DNA from: Pseudomonas cremoricolorata
GTDB lineage: Bacteria; Pseudomonadota; Gammaproteobacteria; Pseudomonadales; Pseudomonadaceae
Direction: 5' to 3'
Length of the DNA: 64,000 bases
Assembly (NCBI RefSeq): GCF_000759535.1
Contig: NZ_CP009455.1
Span: forward strand, 2,914,001-2,978,000
In this document: positions 1-9,815 of the stretch, piece after piece
Position numbering within the stretch: position 1 is the first letter of the stretch
How the letters are laid out: each line of letters starts with the position of its first letter
Made by a program: the position numbers and the translations under genes
Notes under the pieces: model-generated
Told to the model about the DNA's origin: nothing
Seen by the model: only the letters and a program-made list of their open reading frames with translations
The model's database searches: none

Positions 1-890
1 TCCTGGATCAGCCAGCGGCGCAAGGTCATCACCGTCGACGACTCGCCCGCGATCCAGGCGTGAAACTCACCGCCCTCGCCACTGGCCTGTTCCCAGAGAA
101 TGTCTTCGTCGATATTCAGCTCATCCAGTTCACCAGCCGCCGAAGCCGCTGCGGTCGGCAGCCAGGCCTGTTCGCGCACGGCCTCGAGCATGGCCTGGCC
201 GTGCTCGCTGCGCAGTTGCTCGCGGGCCAGCCAGTGCAGTTCGGTATGCGCCGGGCGCGCCAGCTCAAGACAGTCGGCCAGCAATGGCACCTCGATGAAC
301 GCTTGCACACGGGCCTGGCTGGCCTGTTCGGCCAGTTGCTGGAGAATCCCGGCGATGGCCGGCAAGGCGGTTTCATCGCCCACCAGCAACAGCCGTTGCA
401 GGCCCTGCGGTGGCTTCCATTCGTAGCCGCCGGGGTCGCCGGCAAAGGCCAGGTTGGGCGCGACCATCTGCACCCGGTCGCCCTCCGTGGCATGGGTCGC
501 CCAGGCCGAGGCCGGGCCGTTGATGCCGTGCAGGACGAAATCGACATCCACTTCCGCTGCATCGCGGCGCAGGGCGCGAATGGTGTAGGTGCGCATTGGC
601 GGGCGCTGGTCGAGCGGTAGCTGGCGTCGCGCGTCGTTCCAGTGCAGGCGGTTGTCGAAGGCCGGCAGCGAGCCATCTGCGGCAGGGAACAGCAACTTTA
701 CCCGCTGATCGGGGGCCAGGGTGTTCATCTGCGCCACGTCGGCGCCGGTGAACACCAGGCGCAGCAGCGATGGGGTGATGGGCAGGCGGCGCTTGACCCT
801 GAGGTCGAACAGGCGATAGCCGCTGGGCGGTTGCGCTGCGGGCGAGGGCTCGGCGCGGTCGGCCTGGGCGCTGGCGGAGGCGGAGGACAT
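1..890 (-). CDS. Siderophore-interacting protein (FAD ferric-siderophore reductase), 3' end cut by window
   Basis: Translation on the minus strand from ATG at 890 gives an open frame of 296 codons that runs off the window. The protein has the SIP/ViuB layout: an N-terminal FAD-binding barrel with the flavin motif RTYTIR (about residues 100-105), then an NAD(P)H-binding half with LLLVGDETALPA and a C-terminal WIAGESS segment. The family reduces ferric siderophores in the cytoplasm with NAD(P)H to release iron. It has its own iron-starvation promoter box (925-948) and lies directly downstream of the pvdMN-hydrolase run. The link to pyoverdine or to another siderophore is inferred from context. 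The missing C-terminus is only a window-edge effect. Confidence 0.9.
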   Translation of the reverse strand, partial: MSSASASAQADRAEPSPAAQPPSGYRLFDLRVKRRLPITPSLLRLVFTGADVAQMNTLAPDQRVKLLFPAADGSLPAFDNRLHWNDARRQLPLDQRPPMRTYTIRALRRDAAEVDVDFVLHGINGPASAWATHATEGDRVQMVAPNLAFAGDPGGYEWKPPQGLQRLLLVGDETALPAIAGILQQLAEQASQARVQAFIEVPLLADCLELARPAHTELHWLAREQLRSEHGQAMLEAVREQAWLPTAAASAAGELDELNIDEDILWEQASGEGGEFHAWIAGESSTVMTLRRWLIQ

Positions 891-900
891 GGCAGGGTTC

Positions 901-939
901 CTGTGCGGCGGGTTCCCTGAAGGAACGAGCGCCGCACAG
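901..939. repeat. Inverted repeat in front of the SIP gene
   Basis: Perfect 10-bp arms (901-910 and 930-939, CTGTGCGGCG/CGCCGCACAG) enclose a second 5-bp inverted repeat (912-916/922-926). Its right arm lies inside the iron-starvation box spacer. A transcript starting at that promoter would carry only part of it, whereas read-through from the hydrolase gene would carry the whole hairpin, so it could attenuate read-through. It has no T-run, so the terminator role is a guess. Confidence 0.5.
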
Positions 940-948
940 GTCGATTTA
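925..948 (-). promoter_or_regulatory. PvdS-type iron-starvation box of the SIP gene
   Basis: On the minus strand TAAAT (948-944) is followed by exactly 16 bases and CGT (927-925), the PvdS sigma factor consensus TAAAT-N16-CGT. It lies 35 bp before the SIP start codon. The same element precedes pvdM, pvdP and pvdR in this window. Confidence 0.8.
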
Positions 949-952
949 TCGA

Positions 953-1918
953 CTAGGAATGGAGCTGCGCACGCAGCCACTCGCGAACCGCGCGATAAAT
1001 GCCCTCGACCTGCCCGCTGATGCCGGACATGCGCAGGAAGTCATGGGTCAGCCCGTGCTGGGTCACCAGGGTCAGCGGCGTGCCGCTGGCGCGCAGGTGC
1101 TCGGCGTAGGCCAGGCCCTCGTCATGCAGCGGATCGTACTCGGCCAGGCTCAGGTAGACCGGGGCCAGCGCTGGCAGACTTTCGGCGCGCAGCGGCGAGA
1201 CGCGCCAGTCCTCGCGCTGGGCCGGGTCGCCCAGGTAGTGCTGGTAGAACCACTCGAGGGTGTCGCTTTCCAGCAGATACCCCTCGGCGAAGCGCTGGTG
1301 TGAAGGGTGGGTCTGCGCCACGTCGGCGACCGGGTAGAACAGCAATTGTGCGCAGGGTGCGAAGCCCTTGGCTCGAGGCTCGCGAGCAGCGGCGATGGCC
1401 AGTACCGTGGCCAGGGTCGCGCCGGCACTGTCGCCGGCCACCACCAGGCGCTGCGGGTCGAGGCCGAACGACTCGGCATGCGCGTACAGCCACTCGGCGC
1501 TGTCCTGGGCGTCATTCACCGCCACCGGGAAGCGTTGTTCGGGGGCCAGTCGGTAGGCCGGGGCCAGCACGGCAAATTCGCCGTCTGCGGCCAGGCGCCG
1601 GCAGATCGAGTCGTGCGAATCGAGACTGCCGACTACGTAGCCGCCGCCATGCAGATACAGGATGCACGGCAGCGCACATTCACCTGTGCCCGCAGCGCGA
1701 TACAGCCGCGCCTCGATGCACGCGCCGTCGCGCATGTCGAGGCTGTGCACGACAACCTCCAGCGCAGCGGGAGGCAAGGGGTCGAGAACCTGCGAGCTGC
1801 GCTCGAACTCTTCACGCGCCAGGGTCACGCTCAGGTGGTGCATCGGCTGGCTCTTGCCGGTCATGCGGCCGAGTTCGGCCAGTTCCAGAAAACCTTCCAG
1901 GTCGGGGTCCAGCGGCAT
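953..1918 (-). CDS. Alpha/beta hydrolase of the hormone-sensitive-lipase family
   Basis: 321 aa from ATG at 1918, chosen because AGAGGA sits at the right distance upstream; an in-frame start 12 codons earlier has no such site. The HSL signature HGGGY (oxyanion hole) and the nucleophile elbow GDSAG are visible, with a C-terminal HGLTHDF segment that supplies the catalytic histidine. It is a cytoplasmic carboxylesterase by family, with no signal peptide. It follows pvdN by 58 bp on the same strand with no promoter box of its own, so it is probably co-transcribed with pvdMN. A role in siderophore metabolism is suggested only by position. Confidence 0.85.
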   Translation of the reverse strand: MPLDPDLEGFLELAELGRMTGKSQPMHHLSVTLAREEFERSSQVLDPLPPAALEVVVHSLDMRDGACIEARLYRAAGTGECALPCILYLHGGGYVVGSLDSHDSICRRLAADGEFAVLAPAYRLAPEQRFPVAVNDAQDSAEWLYAHAESFGLDPQRLVVAGDSAGATLATVLAIAAAREPRAKGFAPCAQLLFYPVADVAQTHPSHQRFAEGYLLESDTLEWFYQHYLGDPAQREDWRVSPLRAESLPALAPVYLSLAEYDPLHDEGLAYAEHLRASGTPLTLVTQHGLTHDFLRMSGISGQVEGIYRAVREWLRAQLHS

Positions 1919-1976
1919 AGCGGGTTCCTCTTGGCAAACGCTGCACGGGTGCAAACCGTGCGCAGCGACAACGGAT

Positions 1977-3260
1977 TCAGGCCAGTACGGCCGACAACTG
2001 CGCCATCAATCGATCGATCTGCGCTTCATCGTTGAGCAGGCCGGGCGCGGTGCGAATCACCGGGCCAACGTCGCGCGCCACGGCATCGACGTTGACCTTG
2101 CGCGCGAGCAGCGCCGCAGCCACCTGATCGCAGTCACGGCCCTTGGCGCGGAAGAAGGTGAAGCCCGACGACAACGCCGGGCTGCGCGGCGTCACCAGTT
2201 CGATATCGCGCCGGCTGAGCAATTGCTCGCGCAGGTAGCCGTTGAGCTGGTGGATGCGTGCCTGCACCTGGTCCTTGCCCAGTTGCAGGTGCAGTTTGAA
2301 GGCCTCATCCAGCGCCCAGCGGTGCTCGAAGGCGTGGTAACCACCGGGCGTGAAACGGGTGGCGAAGCTGTCGTCTTCAGAGAACGTGGGGATCAGCGGC
2401 GTGAGGTTTTCCACGGTTTCACTGCGCGCGCAGATGATTCCGGTGCCGCGCGGGCCGAACAGCCACTTGTGAGTGCCGGCGATGAAGAAGTCGCAGTTCA
2501 TGCGCGCAAAATCCAAGTCTTCCACGCCGAAACCGTGCACGCCGTCGATCACATAGAGAATGCGCTCGGCTTCGCTGCGGTTGCGGTTATGCCGCGCCAC
2601 CAGCGCGCCGATCTGCTCGACCGGCAGTTTCACGCCACTGCTCGAATGCACCCAGGTCATGCCCAGCACGCGGGTGTTCGGGGCAATGGCGCGGTCGATG
2701 GTGTCGAGAATCTGCTCGATTGACACCTGCGCCGGATCATCGAACAGGCGAATCTTGCGCACCTGGGTGCCCTCGCGCTCGCTGCGAAAGGCCAGGGTGT
2801 AATGGGTCGAGTAGTGCTCATGCTTGGTGGTGAGGATTTCCTGATCCGGGCGCACCTGGATGCCGCCGTAGATCATCGCCAGACCCTCGGTGGTGCTGCC
2901 GGTCAGGGCGATCTGTCCCGGCCGGGCGTTGAGGTAGCGCCCGGCCCATTCGCGCACCTGCGCCTCGTGCCGCCAGGTCTCCTGGCGGTCCCAGTCCATG
3001 GCTACTGCCGGGTTGCGGTCGAGCCAGGCGCGGTGGCGGGCGATGGCCTCGCGCACCGGGCGCGGGTGCGAGGTGATGAGGAAATTGGCGAAGTGCAGGT
3101 AGTCCGGGTCGAGGTCGAACAGCCCTTGCAGGTGCGTCCATTTGCTCGCGCTGCTGCTGGCCTGGGGTGCTGCATGCACGCAGCCTTCTAGGCTCGCGCC
3201 AAGCGGCAGCGCCACGGCGAGCAGGCCCGCCTGTTTGAGGAAGGTACGACGGTCGCTCAT
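1977..3260 (-). CDS. pvdN: PvdN, Tat-exported PLP-dependent pyoverdine side-chain enzyme
   Basis: 427 aa from ATG at 3260. The N-terminus carries a twin-arginine signal (DRRTFLK followed by a hydrophobic stretch and GAS). The rest is a class-V aminotransferase fold with the PLP-lysine region AGTHKWLFGP. PvdN is known to work in the periplasm, converting the glutamate at the pyoverdine chromophore into the succinamide side chain. It starts 7 bp after pvdM ends, so the two genes form one unit behind the box at 4668-4691. Confidence 0.93.
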   Translation of the reverse strand: MSDRRTFLKQAGLLAVALPLGASLEGCVHAAPQASSSASKWTHLQGLFDLDPDYLHFANFLITSHPRPVREAIARHRAWLDRNPAVAMDWDRQETWRHEAQVREWAGRYLNARPGQIALTGSTTEGLAMIYGGIQVRPDQEILTTKHEHYSTHYTLAFRSEREGTQVRKIRLFDDPAQVSIEQILDTIDRAIAPNTRVLGMTWVHSSSGVKLPVEQIGALVARHNRNRSEAERILYVIDGVHGFGVEDLDFARMNCDFFIAGTHKWLFGPRGTGIICARSETVENLTPLIPTFSEDDSFATRFTPGGYHAFEHRWALDEAFKLHLQLGKDQVQARIHQLNGYLREQLLSRRDIELVTPRSPALSSGFTFFRAKGRDCDQVAAALLARKVNVDAVARDVGPVIRTAPGLLNDEAQIDRLMAQLSAVLA

Positions 3261-3267
3261 GGTGGGG

Positions 3268-4617
3268 TCACTGCACGGAGGACGAGGGGGATTGACCAGC
3301 CTGTTGCACCTGGGCCCAGGTGCGCAGGAAGTTACCGCCCCAGAGCTTGCCGATATCGGCTTCGGAATAGCCGCGCTGCAGCAGTTCGGCGGTGACGTTG
3401 CGCGACTCGCTGACATCGTTCCAGCCGTCGATGCCGCCGCCTTCGTTGAAGTCCGAGGCGATGCCGACGTGGTCGATGCCGATCTTGCGCACGGCGTAGT
3501 CGATGGCGTCGCCGAACTCCTTGAGGCTGGCCTTGGGTTCTTCTTCGAGCAGGGCGTAGAACTGGCTGGCATAGCTGCCGAACTTCTGCTCGCTCCAGGC
3601 GGCGATCACCGGGTCGCCCGGCATCAGCGCCATGGCCTGGTTGGGCAGTGGCGGCAGGTCGAACTGGCTGCGCAGGGCGTTGAGTTTGTCCTGGGTCTTT
3701 TGCGTCATCGGCTTGAGGTAGGCGGAAAACGCCACGATCTGCACCACACCGCCACTGTCGCGGATCAGGCGCATTTCCTTGTCGCTGAGGTTGCGCGGAA
3801 TGTCGACGAAGGCCCGCGGCACCGAGTGCGAGGCGACGATTGGCGCACGGCTCAAGGCTGCGACCTGCTCCAGCGCAGGCGTCGACATGTGCGACACATC
3901 GATGATCACGCCCAGATCGTTGAGCCGCGCTACCGCCTGCTTGCCCAGGTCCGAGAGCCCGCCCAGGGCGTCAGGCGAGTCGTTGAGAAACGGCAGCGGG
4001 CGCGAGGAATCGGACCAGTCGTTGTTGCCGATGTAGTTGAAGCCGAACATGCGCATGCCCCGCGCCGCCCACTGATCGAGGCGGTCGAGGTCGTGGCCCA
4101 GCGGATAGGCGTTGAGCATGCTGATGAAAATCGCGAACTTGCCCTCACCGTGCAGGCGCCGCATGTCGTCGGGGTTGTAGGCGATGCCGACTTGCTGCGG
4201 GAAGTCGCGGACCATGCCAGTGATGGCCTTGTAGCGCACTTCCTGCTGGTTGCGCGCCTCCTCGACGAAGCCTGGGGTGGGGCGATGCGGCGCGTCTGGG
4301 CCGTTCCAGATTTCCGGCCAGCCGAAAAGGGTCAGCGCCGCGCCCGACAAGCGGCCCTGCGCCGCCTTGGCCAGGTCGAACTGACCGGGTCCGGACTTAT
4401 CCGCCTCACGCCCCTCGGTGCCGAAGCTCAGCGGCAAGGTGATATGGCTGTCGAACGAGATCAGCCGTTCCTGCAGTTCATTGGCCTGGCGCACTACTTT
4501 TGCCGGGTAGGCCGGGGTCGGCTCGAGCAGACGCCAGGCGACATAACCACCTACCCCGAGCAGCAGCGCCAGGGGCAGGCCGAAATACAGGGTCTTGTTG
4601 CTGCGCGATCTTGTCAT
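3268..4617 (-). CDS. pvdM: PvdM, membrane-anchored periplasmic dipeptidase-like pyoverdine maturation protein
   Basis: 449 aa from ATG at 4617; a second ATG two codons upstream has a poorer ribosome-binding context. A short basic N-terminus precedes one membrane segment (about residues 10-26), and the remainder is the M19 renal-dipeptidase fold with metal-ligand regions FDSHI, IDVSHMS and GIASDFNEGGG. PvdM is required with PvdP for oxidation of ferribactin to the dihydropyoverdine chromophore. It is first in the pvdM-pvdN unit and divergent from pvdP, each gene having its own iron-starvation box. Confidence 0.93.
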   Translation of the reverse strand: MTRSRSNKTLYFGLPLALLLGVGGYVAWRLLEPTPAYPAKVVRQANELQERLISFDSHITLPLSFGTEGREADKSGPGQFDLAKAAQGRLSGAALTLFGWPEIWNGPDAPHRPTPGFVEEARNQQEVRYKAITGMVRDFPQQVGIAYNPDDMRRLHGEGKFAIFISMLNAYPLGHDLDRLDQWAARGMRMFGFNYIGNNDWSDSSRPLPFLNDSPDALGGLSDLGKQAVARLNDLGVIIDVSHMSTPALEQVAALSRAPIVASHSVPRAFVDIPRNLSDKEMRLIRDSGGVVQIVAFSAYLKPMTQKTQDKLNALRSQFDLPPLPNQAMALMPGDPVIAAWSEQKFGSYASQFYALLEEEPKASLKEFGDAIDYAVRKIGIDHVGIASDFNEGGGIDGWNDVSESRNVTAELLQRGYSEADIGKLWGGNFLRTWAQVQQAGQSPSSSVQ

Positions 4618-4667
4618 TGCCATCTCGATACGGGTCACGGATGCGGGGCCTGGGCTATCAGGGGAGG

Positions 4668-4691
4668 ACGAGCATGGCGCGGGCAAATTTA
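4668..4691 (-). promoter_or_regulatory. PvdS-type iron-starvation box for pvdMN
   Basis: Minus-strand TAAAT (4691-4687), 16 bases, CGT (4670-4668): an exact match to TAAAT-N16-CGT, 50 bp before the pvdM start. Confidence 0.85.
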
Positions 4692-4715
4692 CCGGGCGCT
4701 GGGCGGTCGGCCCGC

Positions 4716-4739
4716 TAAATTTGCCGGCCCAGCGTACGT
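4716..4739 (+). promoter_or_regulatory. PvdS-type iron-starvation box for pvdP
   Basis: TAAAT (4716-4720), 16 bases, CGT (4737-4739), 45 bp before the pvdP start. It is back to back with the pvdM box, 24 bp away. Confidence 0.85.
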
Positions 4740-4784
4740 TCTTGCTGGGATGGCGCCTGCTTCATGGCGAACACAGGTGGGGTG

Positions 4785-6413
4785 ATGACGATTTCTCGAC
4801 GCGGCTTCATGGCCGCTGCAGCGCTGCTGGGCGCTGCCGTGCCGGCGAGCTACTACGGCCACCGCGAACTGACCAGGCCGGACGACGAGGAACCGGAGAC
4901 CCCCGGCGAAGCCACGGTGGACCTGGCTGACGTGGCCGAACAACACCTGGCCAACCGCTTGCGCGGCATCTGGGACCTGCGCCTGTTCGGCCATGACGCC
5001 GGCTTGCCCGGCGTGCCCGAGCAGCCGCTGCAACTGTTCATCGACATCGCCGCCCGCGGCCGCGGCATCCGCGGCTGCCTCGACACCCCCGAGCGCCTGC
5101 GCGGCGAGCCGGCGCCGGCCTATCAACTGATCGGTGACCTGCGCCGCGACGATGCCGGCCTGCTTTACTGGCGCCTGGTGCCGGCCAACACCAGCGCGCC
5201 GCGCTGGGAGCTGGCGATCAAGATCGACGAGGTCTGGGATCAGTTCGGCAACGCTGGCAGCGACACCTTCAGCGGCCAGGTGCTCGACCTGCAACGGCCG
5301 CTGGCCCTGGCCGAGCAGGACAACCGCTTCGTCGCCACCAAGCAGCTGTTTCCCGAGGCACGCCTGCGCACCGGGCTGGAGCCAGTGTTGCTCGACTGGC
5401 TGATCTCGCCTGAACACCGCCTGTTCCACCAGCTCTGGCACGCCAGCCGCGACCAGTGGCACAAGCTGCCTGAAGACAAACGCGAGGCCCTGCGCGGCCT
5501 GGGCTGGCAGCCAGGGCCGCGCAGCCGCGAACGCGACGCCCGTGGCCGGCACAAGGACCGCAATGGCTCGGGCGTGGACTTCTTCTTCATGCACCGGCAC
5601 ATGCTGGCCAGCGCCCGCGCCTTGCAGCCGCTGCCTGCCTGGCAGCACTTCCCCTTGCCGCAGCCGCCGCTGGAGCGCGACCGATTGGGCTTCGCCCGTT
5701 ATTTCGACAACCATGACGGCAACGCCTTGCCACCGACCTGGCTGGCCGACGAGGACGAGACCTACACCGAGTGGGTCAGCGGCATCAAGCGCGAAGAAAC
5801 CTTCCACGCCAACTTCGCCCTGTGGGAATCGCAGTACCGTGATCCGCGCTACTTGGCCGGGCTGACCCTGGGCCAGCTCGGCTCGGAAATGGAACTGGGC
5901 CTGCACGACTGGCTGCACATGCGCTGGGCGGCCGTGCCGCGCGATCCGTCCAGTGGCGTGCCGGTGCCCTATGGGCGCAGCCAGGACGACTTCGCGCCGC
6001 GCTGGTTCAGCGCCGAGAACGACTTTCTCGGCGACCCGTTTTCCTCCCACGTGCACCCGGTGTTCTGGCGCTTCCACGGCTGGATCGACGACCGTATCGA
6101 CGACTGGTTCGCCGCCCACGAACGCTTCCACCCCGGCCAGGTACGGCGCTTGGTGGTCAATGGCGTGGCATGGTTCGCCCCGGGCCGCTGGGTCGAAGTG
6201 GCTGACCCATGGCTGGGCCCGGACACCCACGGCTGCAGCAGCGTGCCAGGGGTGCGGCCGGGCAAGTCGGTGGAAATGGACGTCGAGACCATGAAGCTTG
6301 CGCTGCGCATCATCTTCGCCAATGAAGATGACGGCATCGCCGGGCTGGTGCGGCGCGTGCCGAAGCGGCCGTGGTATGCGCGGCATCTGTCAGTGGCTGG
6401 CATGGATTTTTAA
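4785..6413 (+). CDS. pvdP: PvdP, periplasmic tyrosinase that forms the pyoverdine chromophore
   Basis: 542 aa from ATG at 4785, which has AGGTGGGG upstream. SRRGFMAAAALLGAAVPA is a Tat signal. The tyrosinase-type copper site appears as conserved histidines: HANFALWE, HDWLHMRW and the C-terminal HPVFWRFHGWID motif. PvdP oxidises ferribactin and dihydropyoverdine to the fluorescent chromophore in the periplasm. Length matches known PvdP proteins (about 540 aa). It is divergent from pvdMN and ends 6 bp before the convergent opmQ gene, with no obvious terminator between them. Confidence 0.94.
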   Translation: MTISRRGFMAAAALLGAAVPASYYGHRELTRPDDEEPETPGEATVDLADVAEQHLANRLRGIWDLRLFGHDAGLPGVPEQPLQLFIDIAARGRGIRGCLDTPERLRGEPAPAYQLIGDLRRDDAGLLYWRLVPANTSAPRWELAIKIDEVWDQFGNAGSDTFSGQVLDLQRPLALAEQDNRFVATKQLFPEARLRTGLEPVLLDWLISPEHRLFHQLWHASRDQWHKLPEDKREALRGLGWQPGPRSRERDARGRHKDRNGSGVDFFFMHRHMLASARALQPLPAWQHFPLPQPPLERDRLGFARYFDNHDGNALPPTWLADEDETYTEWVSGIKREETFHANFALWESQYRDPRYLAGLTLGQLGSEMELGLHDWLHMRWAAVPRDPSSGVPVPYGRSQDDFAPRWFSAENDFLGDPFSSHVHPVFWRFHGWIDDRIDDWFAAHERFHPGQVRRLVVNGVAWFAPGRWVEVADPWLGPDTHGCSSVPGVRPGKSVEMDVETMKLALRIIFANEDDGIAGLVRRVPKRPWYARHLSVAGMDF

Positions 6414-6419
6414 CGGCGC

Positions 6420-7847
6420 TCAGCCCTCTGGCGTTTCGCCGCCGACCTGCGCCACCTGCCAGCCACCGCCCAGGGCCTTGTACAACGCCACGCTGCCTTG
6501 CAGGCGTTCGAGGCGCAGGCGCGCTTGTTGGTCCTGGGCGGCGAACAGCGTGCGCTGCGCCTCCAGCACCACCAGCAGGGTTTCCGCACCGGCCCTGTAG
6601 CGTTGCTGGGCGAGGTCGAAGGCCAGTTGCGCCTGCGCCACCTCTTGGTCCTGCCACTGCCGTTGACGATCGACCCCAGCAATTGTGTTGAGGGCTTTCT
6701 CGACATCAGCGAAGCCAGCAGTGATGCCTTTGCGGTAGTCCTCCAGCAGCTCCTGCTGGCGAGCGTGGGCTTTGTCGCGCTCGGCGCGCAGTCGGCCATG
6801 GTCGAAGATCGGCGCGGCAAGGCCGGCAGTGAGGGTATAGAACGGGCTGTCGAGCACCGCTGGCAGGGTGCGCGCGCCGCTGCCCAGGTTGGCGCCGAGC
6901 AGCAGTTTGGGCAGCATCGCGGCCCGCGCCACCTGCACGTCGGCCTGGGCGGCGGCCAGCCGCGCTTCGGCGGCAGCGATGTCCGGGCGGCGGCTGAGCA
7001 GCTCACTGGGCACGCCGTGGGCGATGCTCGGCCAGCGCAGCGCGGCGAAGGTTTCCTGGGTGGTGGGCAGGTTCTGCACCGGTTCGCCGAGCAGGGTGGC
7101 GAGGGTCACGCGGTTGTCCTGGCGCTGCTGCTCGAGCAATTCGACCTGACGCTGCTGGGCGGCGCGCAGGCCTTGCTGCTGGGCCAGTTCCAGGCGACTG
7201 GCGGCGCCGGAGTCCTGGCGGCTGCGCACCACCCGCAGCACGTCGCCGGCGTTGTCCAGGTTGAGCCTGGCGATGCGCAGTTGTTCATCCAGGCTCAGGT
7301 CGCGCAGGTAGCTGTCGGCCACGGCGCCGAGCAAAGTCAGCTCGACGGTCTGGCGCTCGAAGCGGCTGGCTTGCAGGCTGTGCTGGGCGCTGTCGCGGGC
7401 CGCCCGCACGCCGCCCCAGAAGTCCACTTCGTAACGGGTGCTCAGCACCGCGTCGAAGCGCGTGTTGGTGCGGTAGCGTTCGCCGACATCCAGGCCATCG
7501 TAACCACGCCCGTGCAAAAGGTGCTGGCGGCCGGCATCGAGTCGGCCTTGCAGGTCGGGCAACTGCGCGGCGCCGGCGATTACCGCCTGGGCCTGGGCCT
7601 GGCGTACGCGTGCGGTGGCAGCGGCGAGGTCGTGGCTGTTGCGCCGGGCACGTTCGATCAACGTGTTCAGGGTCGGGCTGGCGAAGGCTTGCCACCACTG
7701 TGCGTCGGGCCAGGCCTGGCTGGCCTGGGGCGCGCCGCTCTGCCACTGGGCAGGCGCCTGGATGCCGGCATCGGGGGCGGGCGGCGTGCTGCAGGCCGCC
7801 AGGCACAGGCTCAGGGTCAACAGGCTGATACGGCTGGGCAGGGTCAT
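6420..7847 (-). CDS. opmQ: OpmQ, outer-membrane channel of the PvdRT-OpmQ pump
   Basis: 475 aa with a lipoprotein signal ending in the lipobox LAAC, followed by the TolC/OprM-type duplicated outer-membrane efflux repeats rich in long amphipathic helices. It follows pvdT by 3 bp. The tripartite pump exports newly made pyoverdine and recycles pyoverdine from the periplasm after iron release. Confidence 0.92.
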   Translation of the reverse strand: MTLPSRISLLTLSLCLAACSTPPAPDAGIQAPAQWQSGAPQASQAWPDAQWWQAFASPTLNTLIERARRNSHDLAAATARVRQAQAQAVIAGAAQLPDLQGRLDAGRQHLLHGRGYDGLDVGERYRTNTRFDAVLSTRYEVDFWGGVRAARDSAQHSLQASRFERQTVELTLLGAVADSYLRDLSLDEQLRIARLNLDNAGDVLRVVRSRQDSGAASRLELAQQQGLRAAQQRQVELLEQQRQDNRVTLATLLGEPVQNLPTTQETFAALRWPSIAHGVPSELLSRRPDIAAAEARLAAAQADVQVARAAMLPKLLLGANLGSGARTLPAVLDSPFYTLTAGLAAPIFDHGRLRAERDKAHARQQELLEDYRKGITAGFADVEKALNTIAGVDRQRQWQDQEVAQAQLAFDLAQQRYRAGAETLLVVLEAQRTLFAAQDQQARLRLERLQGSVALYKALGGGWQVAQVGGETPEG

Positions 7848-7850
7848 GGA

Positions 7851-9815
7851 TTATTCGCTGGTAAGGGCTTTGACCGGGTCGAGACGGGCGGCCTTGCGTG
7901 CCGGCATGAAACCGAACACCACGCCGGTGACGACGGCGCAGGCGAAGGCGCCGAGGATCGCCGGCAGGGCGAAGGCGACGGCGATGTCGACCAGCAGCAG
8001 GCCGGCACCGATGCTCAGGGCCAGGACGATACCGGTGATGCCGCCGACCATCGACAGCATCACCGCCTCGCTGAGGAACTGGCGCAGGATGTCGCGCTGA
8101 CGGGCGCCGGTGGCCATGCGGATGCCAATCTCGCGGGTGCGTTCGCGCACGGTCATGAGCATGATGTTCATCACCCCGATGCCGCCCACCAGCAGCGAAA
8201 TCGCCGCAATGGCGCCGAGCATCAGCGACAGGCTGTTCTGGGTGCGCGCCTCGGCCTGGATCAGCGCGGCGTCGTTGGTCAGGTCGAAATCCTTCTTGCC
8301 CTGGTGGCGCTGGCGCATCAGGTGATCGATGGCCGCTTCGGTCTCGGCCACCCGGCTGGAATCGGCGGCGGCGATGATCACGTATTCCGGGTCGTGCTTG
8401 GCGAACAGACGGATCGCTGCAGCGGAGTAGGGCACCACGATACGCTCGTCGCTGTCCTGGTCGCCGGAGCTGGCGCCCTTGCCGGCGAGGATGCCGACCA
8501 CCTGGAACGGCACGTTGCCGATCAGCAGGTATTCGCCGATGCCGCTGCTGCCGGGGGCCAGCAGTTTTTCCCGGACCTTCTGCCCGATCACCGCCACCGC
8601 CGCGCCGCGGCGCTCGTCGGCTTCGCTGAAGAAACTGCCTTCGACCACCGGCCAGTTGAGGATCTGCGCGAACTGGGTGTTGTTGCCGCCGACATAGAAC
8701 TGCTGATGATTGTTGCCGTAACGCACGCTCAGCTCGCCGCCGATCACCGGCATGATGCGCTGAACCTGCGGCAGTTGGCCGATCGCCTCGACATCGTCGA
8801 GGGTGACGATGCCGGCGGTCTCGCGCAGGGTCGCGTGCTTGCCGTTGAGGTAGAGGATGTTCGAGCCGAACGCTGCCATCTGCGCCATCACCTGGCGCTT
8901 GCTGCCTTCGCCGACCGCAAGCATGACCACCACCGAGGCCACGCCGATGACGATGCCGAGCAAGGTCAGCGCGGTGCGGAAGCGGTTGATCCACATCACC
9001 CGCCAGGCCGCGCGCAGCGATTCGAGCAACTCGCCCTTCCAGGCCCCGCGCAGGGTCGCGCCGCGGTCCAGGCGCTGGCGCAGCTCGTTGGCCTGCAGGT
9101 GCTCGGCGCTGGCTGCAGGCGGTGGCTCGGCACCCGAGTCGCTGACGATCTGTCCGTCGCGAATCTCGATCACCCGCTGCGCCCGCGCCGCCACTTCGCG
9201 GTCGTGGGTGATGAGGATGATCACATGGCCCTGGCTGGCCAATTCGTCGAGCAAGGCCATGACCTCGGCGCCGCTATGGCTGTCGAGGGCCCCGGTGGGT
9301 TCGTCGGCCAGGATGATGTGCCCGCCGTTCATCAGCGCGCGGGCAATCGACACCCGCTGCTGTTGGCCGCCGGAAAGTTGATGTGGGCGGTTGCCGGTAC
9401 GCTCGGCCAGGCCCAGACGCTGCAGCAGGCTGGCGGCGCGGGCGTGGCGCTGTTCGGCGGGGATGCCGGCGTAGATGGCCGGCATCTCGACGTTTTCCTG
9501 GGCCGAGCCTGAGGGGATCAGGTGATAGCCCTGGAACACGAAGCCGAACGCTTCGCGGCGCAGCCAGGCCAGTTCGTCGACATCCAGCTCGGCGACAGGC
9601 TTGCCGGCGAAGTGGTAGGTGCCGGAGGTTGGCCGGTCGAGGCAGCCGAGCAGGTTCATCAAGGTCGACTTGCCTGAACCTGAGCTGCCGACGATGGCGA
9701 CGAACTCGCCCGGATGGATGCTCAGGCTGATGCCGCGCAGCACTTCCACGGTCGGCGAATCGACGCCGCCATAGACCTTGCGAATGTCGCGCAGCTCGAT
9801 CAACGGTTGCGACAT
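7851..9815 (-). CDS. pvdT: PvdT, MacB-type ABC transporter (ATPase-permease fusion)
   Basis: 654 aa. The N-terminal ATPase has Walker [10 protein letters not shown], signature LSGGQQQR and Walker [11 protein letters not shown] within the first 170 residues. A periplasmic MacB core domain and four membrane segments (one near residue 275, three near the C-terminus) follow. It starts immediately after the pvdR stop (TGA then ATG), so translation is coupled. It is the energised inner-membrane part of the pyoverdine pump. Confidence 0.94.
   Translation of the reverse strand: MSQPLIELRDIRKVYGGVDSPTVEVLRGISLSIHPGEFVAIVGSSGSGKSTLMNLLGCLDRPTSGTYHFAGKPVAELDVDELAWLRREAFGFVFQGYHLIPSGSAQENVEMPAIYAGIPAEQRHARAASLLQRLGLAERTGNRPHQLSGGQQQRVSIARALMNGGHIILADEPTGALDSHSGAEVMALLDELASQGHVIILITHDREVAARAQRVIEIRDGQIVSDSGAEPPPAASAEHLQANELRQRLDRGATLRGAWKGELLESLRAAWRVMWINRFRTALTLLGIVIGVASVVVMLAVGEGSKRQVMAQMAAFGSNILYLNGKHATLRETAGIVTLDDVEAIGQLPQVQRIMPVIGGELSVRYGNNHQQFYVGGNNTQFAQILNWPVVEGSFFSEADERRGAAVAVIGQKVREKLLAPGSSGIGEYLLIGNVPFQVVGILAGKGASSGDQDSDERIVVPYSAAAIRLFAKHDPEYVIIAAADSSRVAETEAAIDHLMRQRHQGKKDFDLTNDAALIQAEARTQNSLSLMLGAIAAISLLVGGIGVMNIMLMTVRERTREIGIRMATGARQRDILRQFLSEAVMLSMVGGITGIVLALSIGAGLLLVDIAVAFALPAILGAFACAVVTGVVFGFMPARKAARLDPVKALTSE

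Noticed and set aside
4689-6386. Minus-strand open frame of 565 codons opposite pvdP
   Set aside because: Antisense shadow of pvdP; no ribosome-binding site or domain.
6498-9512. Long open frame of about 1000 codons on the plus strand across opmQ and pvdT
   Set aside because: It is the shadow of two well-supported genes on the minus strand; composition (Gly, His, Gln, Ala rich) and lack of any domain are typical of antisense frames in GC-rich DNA.
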